A DNA stretch of 64,000 nucleotides from Edaphobacter modestus (GTDB lineage: Bacteria; Acidobacteriota; Terriglobia; Terriglobales; Acidobacteriaceae): NCBI RefSeq assembly GCF_004217555.1, contig NZ_SHKW01000001.1:124001-188000 (forward strand), given 5' to 3'. Positions 9,170-17,569 of the stretch are shown here, piece by piece. The notes under the pieces are model-generated. The model had not been told where the DNA came from. It made no database searches and saw only the letters and a list, made by a program, of their open reading frames with translations. A program made the position numbers and the translations under genes. Numbering within the stretch: position 1 is the first letter of the stretch; every line of letters begins with the position of its first letter.

Positions 9170-9508
9170 ATGTCCCAGGTTTCGACAGCCAAAGTCCCGA
9201 TCACACCTGCATACGCCCAGCGTTTGGTCGACAACACCGCGAAAATCACTAACATCGATCGCGACGCCACAGTCAACCAGCCAGCTTATCCCCTATTCGA
9301 AGCCCTATTGCGCATCAAGGGCCTCACGTTGCAGCCGACCTACACCAACGCGGACGTAGCGTCCTTGTTCGACGTGTCCGTCCACACGATCCAGAGCCGC
9401 GCTGCCGACGGCAGTTTGTCGAGCCGCAAGTTGATCGGCAGGGCACGCTTTCTTCCTATCGACTTAGAGACGTTTCTTTCTGAGAGCAAGAACTCTGGGA
9501 ACGTTTAG
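9170..9508 (+). CDS. Helix-turn-helix (excisionase/MerR-like) protein
   Basis: The protein has 112 residues. After a disordered N-terminus the C-terminal half reads TNADVASLFDVSVHTIQSRA, then DGSLSSRKLIGRARFL and a closing helix LPIDLETFLSES. This is the winged-helix pattern of excisionase/MerR-like DNA-binding domains, in which a short recognition helix is followed by an Arg-rich wing. An AGGAG box precedes the ATG. In this neighbourhood it may be the regulator or excisionase of a decayed integrative element. No integrase is adjacent; the nearest integrase remnant is at 42.7-43.1 kb. Confidence 0.7.
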   Translation: MSQVSTAKVPITPAYAQRLVDNTAKITNIDRDATVNQPAYPLFEALLRIKGLTLQPTYTNADVASLFDVSVHTIQSRAADGSLSSRKLIGRARFLPIDLETFLSESKNSGNV

Positions 9509-9622
9509 CTTCGCATTTCTGCGCGTGGCGTCGCTATATCTCGGGAGTTTGCGGGTTATGCGCGAACTTCCGAGTTATCCGGTAATTAGCGCTCAGTCGC
9601 GCTTTCTCTCTTTGTCGCACTC

Positions 9623-10387
9623 ATGGCTGCTAGCACACAAGCCAAGGCTGTGAATGTGCGCTACACTTACATGAACTTCACTAGCTCTCCCTCTACCAGT
9701 AAGCAGCAGCAATATTTGGGACTTGTTCAAGGTTTGCAGACCTCGAGTGCCTTCCAATATCGTGGCCTAGGGATGACTCAGAGTACATCAAACGAAGGCG
9801 ACGCCGATCTCATTCAAATGCAACTCACCGACGTCACGGAAAGATACGACCGTTCCGGGAATCGTTTGCCCAATACGACCTTACAACTCTGGTTTACAGC
9901 GGATAACTTCTATTTGCGTGGCTTCACGAACGTCAATGGTCAAACATTCTATTTTGTTGAGGGTCAATATTACTTACCCACGTCTTTTGATGCTGCTTTT
10001 GGATATCAAAGTGGTCCTGCCGGATGGATGACCTCGCTTGGTTACAGCGGTAACTACAACAGCCTGACAAGTAGAGCTGGTGAAGGCAGAGAAAGCCTGA
10101 ACCTCAACTATCAAGCATTCTACGATTCGTTCTATACCTTGGCGTACTATAACGTCGCTGCAACAACCCCAAACAGTAGAGTTGCGCAATCGCTCCTGGT
10201 GATGATTCAGTATTTGTCGGAAGCAGCTCGCTTCACCGATGTAAGGGGATTTATATCGGCCCGAGTGGGAGATTATAGCAATTCCGATGCTACGCTCCCA
10301 CTGTTTCAACAATACTTGGAGAGTAACTGGGCGCGAATATCGCAATTCGGTGCAGACATCACCAACAATCCAACGCTCAGTCGGTGA
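9623..10387 (+). CDS. Ricin/Shiga-type ribosome-inactivating protein (rRNA N-glycosidase), damaged
   Basis: The 254-residue frame matches ribosome-inactivating proteins, which remove one adenine from the sarcin-ricin loop of large-subunit rRNA. Seen in sequence, numbered from the ATG: Tyr97 in NFYLRGF, Tyr145 in GYSGNYNSL, Glu200 and Arg203 in MIQYLSEAARF, Trp236 in ESNWARIS. These align with ricin A-chain Tyr80, Tyr123, Glu177, Arg180 and Trp211, and the spacing agrees. Before the ATG the frame stays open to a stop at 9587 and encodes RSVALSLFVALMAASTQA, a signal-peptide core with no start codon, so the head is lost. The frame stops at 10385; the missing C-terminal lobe continues in the -1 frame. 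The product would act outside the cell or in a host or predator. No immunity gene is obvious. Confidence 0.85.
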   Translation: MAASTQAKAVNVRYTYMNFTSSPSTSKQQQYLGLVQGLQTSSAFQYRGLGMTQSTSNEGDADLIQMQLTDVTERYDRSGNRLPNTTLQLWFTADNFYLRGFTNVNGQTFYFVEGQYYLPTSFDAAFGYQSGPAGWMTSLGYSGNYNSLTSRAGEGRESLNLNYQAFYDSFYTLAYYNVAATTPNSRVAQSLLVMIQYLSEAARFTDVRGFISARVGDYSNSDATLPLFQQYLESNWARISQFGADITNNPTLSR

Positions 10388-10546
10388 CCATAGCCGGAAT
10401 TAATCGGAACAATACAGGCCAGTCAGTTACCCTATACTCCTGGAGCGATGTTGTGAGTTATCTGTTTACCTTGCTTAATACTAACGAGGTCAACAATCCG
10501 AACATGGGTGGCTATTGGCAAGACTGGAATCATAGCGAGCTTTAGC
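10381..10546 (+). pseudogene. Displaced C-terminal lobe of the ribosome-inactivating protein
   Basis: Read in the frame starting at 10381 the DNA gives SVTIAGINRNNTG, then SVTLYSWSDVVSYLFTLLNT, and ends at a TAG at 10544. The second block has the place and character of the last helix of RIP domains (compare ricin FSVYDVSILIPIIALMV). It follows directly on the 9623 frame after one missing base near 10376, in ACGCTCAG. I infer one original gene of about 310 codons. Confidence 0.65.
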
Positions 10547-10562
10547 CGTCGATGGCAGCCTG

Positions 10563-11063
10563 GTGGGTGGCACAAAAATCGCACTCGTTTCACCAGGAAC
10601 AGCGAATCGGTTCGACTTCGGAGATATTCCCAGCGGCAAATATTTTGTTGGCCTTGTCGGCGGCACAAGCGCCTACATCGCAGGAACCTCGTTGGCTCCT
10701 CAAGGTCTCTCCGGAAACCTCATCAGCGTTCCCGATGGCGGAGGATCCATTACCGCCGAGGTGCAGAGGGGTTGCGAAGCATCCAGCCTTGCCGGCAGAG
10801 TCGATACCGAAGATGGCGTCGACAAGAAAGCTCATGTCGCCCTGCGCTCGTCGTTGACAGGGGAGACGTTCCAGCGGAATGCTGACAGTGACGGCAATTT
10901 CACGTTTGGCGGAATCGCTCCGGGGGAGTATAGGATCTACGCAGTTCCGGCGAGTGGTCAGAACAGGGACCCAAGTAATTCGCTCCTCGACGAGACTACG
11001 GGAGCATCGGTCACTCTCGATCCGAACAGAACTACCAATGTCGTGGTACCGCTCACTCAATGA
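10563..11063 (+). pseudogene. Remnant with carboxypeptidase-regulatory-like domain
   Basis: The 166-residue frame contains the end of one beta-sandwich and a full second one. The typical signature is present: SLAGRVDTEDG, then FQRNADSDGNFTFGGIAPGEY, then RIYAVP. Large acidobacterial secreted proteins carry this pattern at their C-termini. The frame starts at GTG without a signal peptide; coding similarity already begins at about 10545 (LAVDGSLVGG). It is therefore the 3' piece of a larger gene whose 5' part has been lost, joined directly behind the ribosome-inactivating-protein remnant. Confidence 0.65.
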
Positions 11064-11199
11064 CTCTTGTTGTATCAACTGAGGTGAGCGCAGCAAACTC
11101 TCGGGTTTTTCATCATCTCCGATTCACTCACCGAGACTTCCGGTGAATCGGAGATATCCAATCTTCCGGCTACGGGACACCCGAAGTAAACCACTTCCA

Positions 11200-11392
11200 T
11201 CAATCGGCCAACAGGGACGTTGAAGGTGCGATGCATGTTCTCAGGCTTGATCGCACGCACTGCAAAACGTTCATTGAATCGCTGCAGGAACTCCGGCCGG
11301 AAAGCGTTGCCTTCATCCGTGTTGCAGACACCAGCGAGCCGCAGTTCCTTGACCAGCCGGTCCTGCAGTGTTCGGTTCACTCTTTCCACGCG
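11200..11392 (-). mobile_element. ISNCY-family transposase fragment
   Basis: On the minus strand this encodes MERVNRTLQDRLVKELRLAG, then FLQRFNERFAV and NMHRTFNVPVGRL, the region just after the third catalytic acidic residue of ISNCY transposases. It closely matches the homologous part of the longer ISNCY copy at 59241-60479 in DNA and in the same orientation. Both sides are cut off, so it is an internal fragment with no activity. Confidence 0.8.
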
Positions 11393-11692
11393 TCATCCCC
11401 TGGCCGCCTTTTGCAGTCCGGTTTCTATGAGCAGGTCATTTAGGTCAAGGGGGTTTTCTGTTTTTCTTTCCTAAGGGTTTTAGTCTCTCCTGTTGTTCTG
11501 TTTTGGTTGTTCCGCATACTCGGTCGCTTGGTCGCGGCTCTAGACCGATCGATGACGAGACGAACGGTTCGCATCAGCTCCAGGTTCAGCCGACGCGTGT
11601 GCTTAACAGTGCTCCACATGACACCATCATGTTCGGTCGGGCTCTGTGCGTGGAGCCTGCAAGCAAGCTCTCGATGTTTGCGTAATGGGTAC
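11393..11692. other. Region between IS fragment and membrane-protein gene
   Basis: About 300 bases with no gene I can support. A 96-residue minus-strand frame (11440-11730) overlaps the end of the membrane-protein gene; it has no recognisable motif and ends in a Lys/Arg/Thr-rich tail, so it was left out. A T-rich stretch at 11450-11475 could help end minus-strand transcription but forms no clear hairpin. Confidence 0.35.
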
Positions 11693-12697
11693 TCAATGAT
11701 GTTTCCCTGTGTTCTGCAGCTCGGATGCACGAATGCGGGAATGGTAGTTGAAGACTAGAAGCGTGAGAATCCCGAACACCATAGCGGACAAGGCAATTAC
11801 TGCTCCGTAGGGACGTTCCTCGGTAAGAGAAGAGCGAATCAGGATGATTGAGATAACGAATGCAGCATTGCGGAAGACCATCTCGTATCGTCCGGATATG
11901 ACGAGAGACAAGATCAAAATTAAAACATCCGTGAAGATCATCACGGTGAAGAGATCGTTATAGAAGAGACTGGTAGACCTCAGGGTAATAGCGTTCCCTG
12001 TCAGCAGTGCAACCCAGGCATGCATTGTGAAGCGACCGAGATGATAGGCCGCCAGTGAGAGGAGAAGGACCGTGAGCCCTAAGGCTACCAGCTTCTTTTG
12101 CGCGATGAACTTTTCCCGGCTCGCAGTCAGGGCCGCAGTCCTCGGCATTCGAACCTGCCGCTGTGCCACCTGTTGAAAGACTGTGACCAGCACAAACATC
12201 GCTAGTCCGGCCCACATATCAAAAAACAATGGCAGCCCTTGGTCTGGATGAATCCGTAACCAGTTGGGCTCGTTCACAGCAGAGAGGTCCCTGAAGACGT
12301 CGCGGACGAAGATCAACGACACGATTTCAAACTGATTGGCAATTGAGCGCGTGGTTGATGCAGGTAAGGCTGCAATCAGCGTTAATACTTCATAAAACAG
12401 GACTAAGTTGAACGGGGTAGAGATCGCCGCCAGATAGTTATTCCCCACAGCCTCCACCAGCAGCGGCGGATGCGACAGGCAATGACCGAGGAAGATAAGT
12501 CCCAGGTGAGCAGAAAATCCGGTAATGCTGATCTTCATTACGAGCCGCTTGAGCGCACCTTTGCCTACATCCGAGAAGCAGTTATCGTAGATGCGAATCA
12601 GACTCGCCCCAGGGGCTGAGATCCACCGTCGTTCTTTCTCCTTCTGTGTTGTGGTCACAGTGATGTCTCTCCCGGATTCTCCTGATAAGGCCGCCAT
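11693..12697 (-). CDS. Polytopic membrane protein of unknown function
   Basis: This 334-residue protein has about seven or eight membrane segments, for example ITGFSAHLGLIFLGHCL, PFNLVLFYEVLTLIAALP, AMFVLVTVFQQVA, LVALGLTVLLLSLAAYHL and VIALSAMVFGILTLLVF. The N-terminus is basic and cytoplasmic. A few buried acidic and His residues are present, but there is no ATP-binding, Cys-metal or haem motif. It lies at the far end of the fdhD group on the same strand, 125 bases after the small DUF7009-like gene, so a role with the formate/bd-oxidase module is possible but unproven. Confidence 0.7.
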   Translation of the reverse strand: MAALSGESGRDITVTTTQKEKERRWISAPGASLIRIYDNCFSDVGKGALKRLVMKISITGFSAHLGLIFLGHCLSHPPLLVEAVGNNYLAAISTPFNLVLFYEVLTLIAALPASTTRSIANQFEIVSLIFVRDVFRDLSAVNEPNWLRIHPDQGLPLFFDMWAGLAMFVLVTVFQQVAQRQVRMPRTAALTASREKFIAQKKLVALGLTVLLLSLAAYHLGRFTMHAWVALLTGNAITLRSTSLFYNDLFTVMIFTDVLILILSLVISGRYEMVFRNAAFVISIILIRSSLTEERPYGAVIALSAMVFGILTLLVFNYHSRIRASELQNTGKHH

Positions 12698-12822
12698 TCA
12701 GCAGTCTGGCTCAGTAAACTGTCAGAGTAAAATTTGCTCGAACTCAGATTCGAGAGATCAACAATCTCAGGTTGATCAGCAGAGCTGCGGAGATGGCCAA
12801 TTTCTAACTAGCATGTGGGCAA

Positions 12823-13206
12823 TTAACACACGGCTCCTGCCTGGGGATTGTTGAAGGTGTCGTTGTTGTCCTCGTCGCTGCCATCTAGACATGCGAAGTC
12901 TTTTTCGATGATTACCTCGAGCGAGCCCGCCGACCCGATATCTACGGCGGTGTACACACCAACTTCACTCTCCTTACCCCAGGCGTGGGCCCGTTCCTCC
13001 GACAGTACGACTGCCACTTCCTGAGGTCTGTAGCGCACTCTCACAGCCGATGCTTGGAGGGTAGACTCCAGGGCATAGGTCAGCTTGGCCTGGGACGCCG
13101 GCGCGAAGTGAATCGTCTCTTCGACACGGTGTCCAGCCAGAAACTGTTCAAGCTCTGACCGTGAGACGCGAAATCGTAATGAGTTGCCTTTAATCCGCAG
13201 CTTCAT
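12823..13206 (-). CDS. DUF7009-like small protein next to fdhD
   Basis: The 127-residue soluble protein begins MKLRIKGNSLRFRVSRSEL and has alternating strands (VRVRYRPQEVAVVLSE). It ends in an acidic, Cys-containing tail (FACLDGSDEDNNDTFNN). This start is typical of small proteins found beside molybdoenzyme maturation genes. A GAGGAG box precedes the ATG, which lies 33 bases after the true end of fdhD; the pair is probably co-transcribed. The family name is given from memory of the N-terminal pattern and could be wrong. Confidence 0.6.
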   Translation of the reverse strand: MKLRIKGNSLRFRVSRSELEQFLAGHRVEETIHFAPASQAKLTYALESTLQASAVRVRYRPQEVAVVLSEERAHAWGKESEVGVYTAVDIGSAGSLEVIIEKDFACLDGSDEDNNDTFNNPQAGAVC

Positions 13207-13239
13207 AAATCTCCTCGTTTACATGAGAACGGCACCCGG

Positions 13240-14113
13240 TTATGTGCTCCCCCCGTGGTAGATGTTGAAGTGGTCTTCTCTCAGGAATCCGATAAGAGCG
13301 ATATCGAAGTTCCTCGCGACCTGCACGGCAAGGCTCGACGGAGCGCCGACCGATGCCACCATCGACACACCGCCCATCAAGGCTTTCTGCAACAGCTCGA
13401 AGCTGGTCTTCCTGAGTGCAACAGAAGTGAATTGCGTACGGAGTATGATCGACGAGAAATTCTGCGCCCAGCAGCTTGTCTACAGCATTGTGGCGTCCTC
13501 CGTCTTCGTGCGCTAATACAAGCTCGCCTTCTGAATCGAACAGCCCCGCGCCGTGCAGCCCCCCGGTCTTGCCGAAGATGGTTTGCGCTTCCCTGAGCCG
13601 AGCAGGTAATGCGTAAAGGGTGTTTGCCGCAATAGAAAATGTGTTCCGGACCCGAGGAGGGCAGACAGTTTGAAGCGCAAGTAAGGAAGCTTTGCCGCAG
13701 ATCCCGCAACTGGATGTTGTGTAGAAGTTTCGCTCAAGATTTGCGAGTGTCAGCGTTACATCCGGTGCGAGATCCACGCGCACGATATTTCTTCCTGTCT
13801 GGTACGGAAGCACAGTTTCTCCACTGCTATGTTCACGATCGGTCTCCCGAGTGCCTTCGGGCGCGTAGCCAAGCTGGTCGATGTCGGCAGCATCCCGAAT
13901 CACTCCTTCGGTCATGAGAAAGCCGGCGGCCAACTCGAAGTCGTACCCTGGCGTGCGCATGGTGACCGATATCGACTTTGTTGCCCGGGCATCGGCAGGA
14001 CCATAGCCGAGTTGAATCTCTAAGGGATCCTCGACTGCGAGTGTATCTTTCGCCGGATGGGAGGATCGCCCACGTACTCGCTCGACGGTTGTTTCTATAT
14101 AAGCTCGACTCAC
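13240..14113 (-). pseudogene. fdhD: FdhD, formate dehydrogenase accessory sulfurtransferase (frameshifted)
   Basis: FdhD passes sulfur to the molybdenum cofactor of formate dehydrogenase. The GTG start at 14113 follows a GGAGG box. The frame carries the functional cysteine loop TTSSCGICGKAS (about residue 135) and the GGLHGAGLF block. After DKLLG the frame no longer fits the family. The expected C-terminus is found in the other two frames: RNSLLLHSGR in one and TSFELLQKALMGGVSMVASV, then GFLREDHFNIYHGG, in the next, ending at a TAA at 13240. Two missing single bases (about 13465 and 13410) explain this. It is either a recent pseudogene or sequencing error; an intact formate dehydrogenase lies nearby, which favours error. 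Confidence 0.88.
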
Positions 14114-14477
14114 TTGGACCTCCAGTCCATCTGTTGTCTCCCTCGAACAAGCAGGGAACCCGCCAACTATTCATCCTTGATCTTGCTCTGAGGTGAGGGA
14201 TCGCGGAAAGCTAACGAATGCTCCTCGCACCCCTAAGATGCTGGCCCTATCCGTACTCTAGCGCGGCGCGGGAGCGGTAATTCGTGCGATCGTCTCTTCC
14301 CGGAACGCCGATCGGAGGATTTCGAAAGCCTTTGGGTAAATCAACAAATACTCTCTCCCAGCACCGGCGACACTGGACTTGACGATTGGTTGTGTTATAC
14401 GGGCAGCGGCGAGTTATCTCACTCGTCGTTCCACCGCGAGGCACTTCCGGTTCCGTCACCCAGAAGGGAGTTCCACT
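14114..14477. other. Divergent promoter region fdhD / cydA
   Basis: The 364 bases separate the minus-strand fdhD group from the plus-strand cydAB genes and must hold both promoters. No gene is seen. The ribosome-binding site for cydA (AGAAGGGAG, 14462-14470) lies at the right edge. I see no clear operator. Confidence 0.4.
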
Positions 14478-15821
14478 ATGAGCGACCTCTTTGCTGCTCG
14501 TACGCAGATGGCCGTCTCTCTGGCCTTTCATATCATCTTTGCCGTGATCGGTGTCGCGTTACCACTCATGATGGTGATCGCCGAAACCTGCTGGCTACAT
14601 ACCCGTAATCCTGTGTATCTATGCCTCGCCAAACGGTGGGCCAAGGGCACAGCGATCCTGTTTGCAATCGGTGCGGTCTCAGGTACGGTCTTGTCATTTG
14701 AAATGGGACTTCTGTGGCCACACTTTATGGGTGCGGCCGGGTCGGCGATCGGCATGCCATTTTCGCTGGAAGGGTTCGCGTTTTTCACCGAAGCGATCTT
14801 TCTGGGAATCTATCTTTACGGATGGCGAAGGACCTCGCCCTTAGCGCATCTTTTCTCAGGCGCCGTGGTCGCGGTCAGCGGACTGGCATCCGCTATGTTT
14901 GTTTGCCTGGTTAATGGCTGGATGAACACTCCGACAGGTTTCCGTCTGGTGAACGGACAGTTCACCGACATTAACGTATGGGAGGCTCTCAGAAACCCGG
15001 CCGGCATGCCGGAAGCGATACACATGAGCCTGGCAGCGTATTGTGCAGCCGGATTCGCTACGGCCGGAGTCCACGCGTTTCTGGCGCTTCGCGAACATTC
15101 CAGCCGCTTTCACCGGTGTGCGATCGCTATCGCCCTTGTGGTGGGTGGATCGGCTGCGGTCTTGCAGGCGGTGAGCGGGGACGCTTTAGCACGAGTCACG
15201 GCAATCAATCAGCCCACAAAGCTTGCGGCGATGGAAGGTGACTTTCAAACCAGGAGCGGCGCTCCTCTGAGGATAGGTGGATTACCTGACGTCAATACCC
15301 GGCAAACGAAAGATGCGATTGAGATTCCCTACGGCCTGAGCGTCCTGGCCTTTCACTCTCCCAAGGCTGTTGTCGCAGGACTGGATCAGACTCCACGGAA
15401 TGAGTGGCCCAATGTATTGGTGGTCCACATCGCGTTTCAGATCATGGTTGGCATTGGAACAATTCTGGTTGGAGTGAGTCTGCTCTTCGCCTGGCTTGCA
15501 TGGAGACGAAGAAGTCTGCTTGCAAGCGACTACTTTCTAAAACTGCTGGTCCTGTGCAGCCCGCTCGGCTTTATTGCGCTTGAGTCTGGATGGGTCGTGA
15601 CGGAAGCAGGCAGGCAGCCATGGATCATTTATCACATCATGAAGACCTCCGCTGCCGTAACGACGATGCCGGGACTGATGAACACCCTTGTATTGTTTAC
15701 GTTGTTGTACCTGTTTCTGGCAGTGATCGTGATAGGGCTGATGTCGCGGCATATTATCGCGACTCCTCCGGAGGCCGAGATTCAGGCAGTGGCCGCAGGC
15801 GAGGTGCTCACCCATGCCTAG
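14478..15821 (+). CDS. cydA: Cytochrome bd ubiquinol oxidase subunit I
   Basis: CydA carries the haems of the bd-type terminal oxidase that reduces oxygen to water with quinol as donor. The ATG at 14478 is chosen because it follows AGAAGGGAG and gives the standard start MSDLFAARTQMAVSLAFHI, whose His is a haem ligand; a longer frame to 14379 has no support. At 447 residues it is of the short-Q-loop type. The C-terminal marker EAGRQPWIIYHIMKTSAAVT is present. About nine membrane segments are visible. It overlaps cydB by 8 bases. The neighbourhood (formate dehydrogenase) suggests a role in formate-driven respiration or microaerobic growth. Confidence 0.95.
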   Translation: MSDLFAARTQMAVSLAFHIIFAVIGVALPLMMVIAETCWLHTRNPVYLCLAKRWAKGTAILFAIGAVSGTVLSFEMGLLWPHFMGAAGSAIGMPFSLEGFAFFTEAIFLGIYLYGWRRTSPLAHLFSGAVVAVSGLASAMFVCLVNGWMNTPTGFRLVNGQFTDINVWEALRNPAGMPEAIHMSLAAYCAAGFATAGVHAFLALREHSSRFHRCAIAIALVVGGSAAVLQAVSGDALARVTAINQPTKLAAMEGDFQTRSGAPLRIGGLPDVNTRQTKDAIEIPYGLSVLAFHSPKAVVAGLDQTPRNEWPNVLVVHIAFQIMVGIGTILVGVSLLFAWLAWRRRSLLASDYFLKLLVLCSPLGFIALESGWVVTEAGRQPWIIYHIMKTSAAVTTMPGLMNTLVLFTLLYLFLAVIVIGLMSRHIIATPPEAEIQAVAAGEVLTHA

Positions 15822-16830
15822 CCCACAAATTATTCTTACTCTGATACTGATGGCCTCGCTTACCTTCTATGCACTGTTCGGAGGAGCGGATTACGGCGGC
15901 GGAGTTTGGGATCTGCTGGCTCGCGGGCCAAGGCAGCGGGAACAACGGGAGCTGATCGCTAACGCCATTACCCCTGTCTGGGAAGCGAACCATGTCTGGC
16001 TGATCCTTGTGATTGTGCTATTGTTTTCTGGTTTTCCTCTCGCTTTTGCCGACGTTACAACAGCACTGCATGTTCCTCTGACGGCATTGATCGTCGGCAT
16101 CGTAATGCGGGGCTCATCTTTCATCTTTCGTGCGTATCATACGGGTGACTACCGGATCCAAAGACGGTGGGGACTTATCTTCGCGGTTGCCAGCACCATC
16201 ACACCCATCTGTCTGGGCATCGTGGTGGGAGCGATATCCTCCGGAAACATGGTCGTCAGCAACGGCATCTCCGAAAATGGCTTTTTCGATCCATGGCTGG
16301 GATGGTTTCCGTTGATGGTCGGGTTCTTTGCCCTCTCGCTGTTCGTATTTCTTGCGGCGGTCTTCCTGACGCTGGAGGCGCAAGACCACCTCCTACAGGA
16401 AGACTTCAGGAAAAGGGCATTGCTCTCCGGAGTCGCTGTGGCAGCGATGGCGCTTGCCACCTTCCTTACCGCACGACATGGGGCTCCTGATATCTATCGA
16501 GGGTTGCTAAGGCCGTCGATCGTGTGGGTCGTCCAGGGCGCGACTGCAATTTGTGCGTGTGTTGCTTTCATCTGTCTGCTGGCGCGCAGATATAAGGCTG
16601 CCCGTGTGGCTGCTATGTTACAGATCACATGTATCCTCTGGGGTTGGGGAGTATCGCAGGCTCCGTATCTGCTCCAAGGCAAGATGACAATCGCCGAAGC
16701 CGCGGCGTCACCATCTGTGCTGTGGGCATTGATCGGCGCAACAGGAGTGGGAGTGATCCTCTTGTTCCCTTCGCTGTGGTACCTGCTCAGTCTGTTCAAG
16801 ACAGGGGATGAACATCTTCCGCTGCACTAA
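15814..16830 (+). CDS. cydB: Cytochrome bd ubiquinol oxidase subunit II
   Basis: CydB is the partner of CydA in the bd oxidase and stabilises the haem core. The 338 residues show about nine membrane segments. The N-terminal signature ALFGGADYGGGVWDLLARGP and the following NAITPVWEANHVWLI block are characteristic. The ATG lies within the last codons of cydA (8-base overlap), so the two are translationally coupled. No cydX-like small subunit or cydCD transporter follows; the next DNA holds the moaA remnant on the other strand. Confidence 0.95.
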   Translation: MPSPQIILTLILMASLTFYALFGGADYGGGVWDLLARGPRQREQRELIANAITPVWEANHVWLILVIVLLFSGFPLAFADVTTALHVPLTALIVGIVMRGSSFIFRAYHTGDYRIQRRWGLIFAVASTITPICLGIVVGAISSGNMVVSNGISENGFFDPWLGWFPLMVGFFALSLFVFLAAVFLTLEAQDHLLQEDFRKRALLSGVAVAAMALATFLTARHGAPDIYRGLLRPSIVWVVQGATAICACVAFICLLARRYKAARVAAMLQITCILWGWGVSQAPYLLQGKMTIAEAAASPSVLWALIGATGVGVILLFPSLWYLLSLFKTGDEHLPLH

Positions 16831-16833
16831 ACT

Positions 16834-17440
16834 CTACTTGTTTGAGGCAAGAACAAGACGTCTGGAGAAGAGAAGCATGACTATTGTGAATGCAGAATGC
16901 ATCACGACGGCTTGTTCTCGTCTCCAGATCTGCACCATGTTCCGGGAAGTCTTCAGAAACGCCGGCTCGCCGATGTGATGACGATTCTCTTTACTCTTAA
17001 TCGTGGGTTGTATGAACGCCGCTGGATCTGCGTCCGAGCCGCCGCCGCGGCGGGTTCCGCCGTATAGATCATCGGACTGCGAGAAAAGGCAGGCGCGGAT
17101 ATTTCCGTCAGAGGTCAGATGGACCCGACTACACGCATCACAGAAGGCGCGGGACACTGGGGCAATGATGCCTACTTCACCAATCATCGGCGAAGGGTGT
17201 ATCGCGTTGCCGTTTCACCGCGAGCAGTCGCAGGTAAGAGCACAAGCGGGCGAAAGCTGCTCAGGATGTCGACCATTTCATTGAAACCAACGACGGTATC
17301 GGGATTCCATATACGTTCCTCATCGGGGGGCATGAACTCAATGAAGCGGACAGTAACGCACTTGTCGCGCGAGAAGCGATCCGAAGTGAACCAGCCGAAA
17401 CTGATGCATGAGAGGATTTCACAATTCGCCGGGCGTAATC
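16834..17440 (-). pseudogene. moaA: moaA (GTP 3',8-cyclase) remnant
   Basis: MoaA is the radical-SAM enzyme that starts molybdenum cofactor synthesis. The minus strand reads VTVRFIEFMPPDEERIW, NEMVDILSSF and TATRYTLRR in one frame, then, one base out, MIGEVGIIAPVSRAFCDACS, RVHLTSDGNIRACLFS and NMVQIW, which is the C-terminal 4Fe-4S half. The N-terminal radical-SAM CxxxCxxC half is missing. So at least one frameshift (about 17188) and a large 5' deletion exist, and it cannot be functional. It lies between cydB and the formate dehydrogenase gene. Confidence 0.8.
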
Positions 17441-17569
17441 AAAAGCTTTCAAGCGCGTGTGTGAGTGATATTAAGGGCTGACGGTCACTGTACTCATGCG
17501 ATTGTCTGCATGGGTAGGTAAACCGCAACACGGTCGACATTCCGTGTTCTGGGAAAAGGGTAAGTCACT

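Noticed and set aside
11440..11730. 96-residue minus-strand frame after the membrane-protein gene
   Set aside because: Overlaps the 3' end of the membrane gene and has no motif; could be real but cannot be supported.
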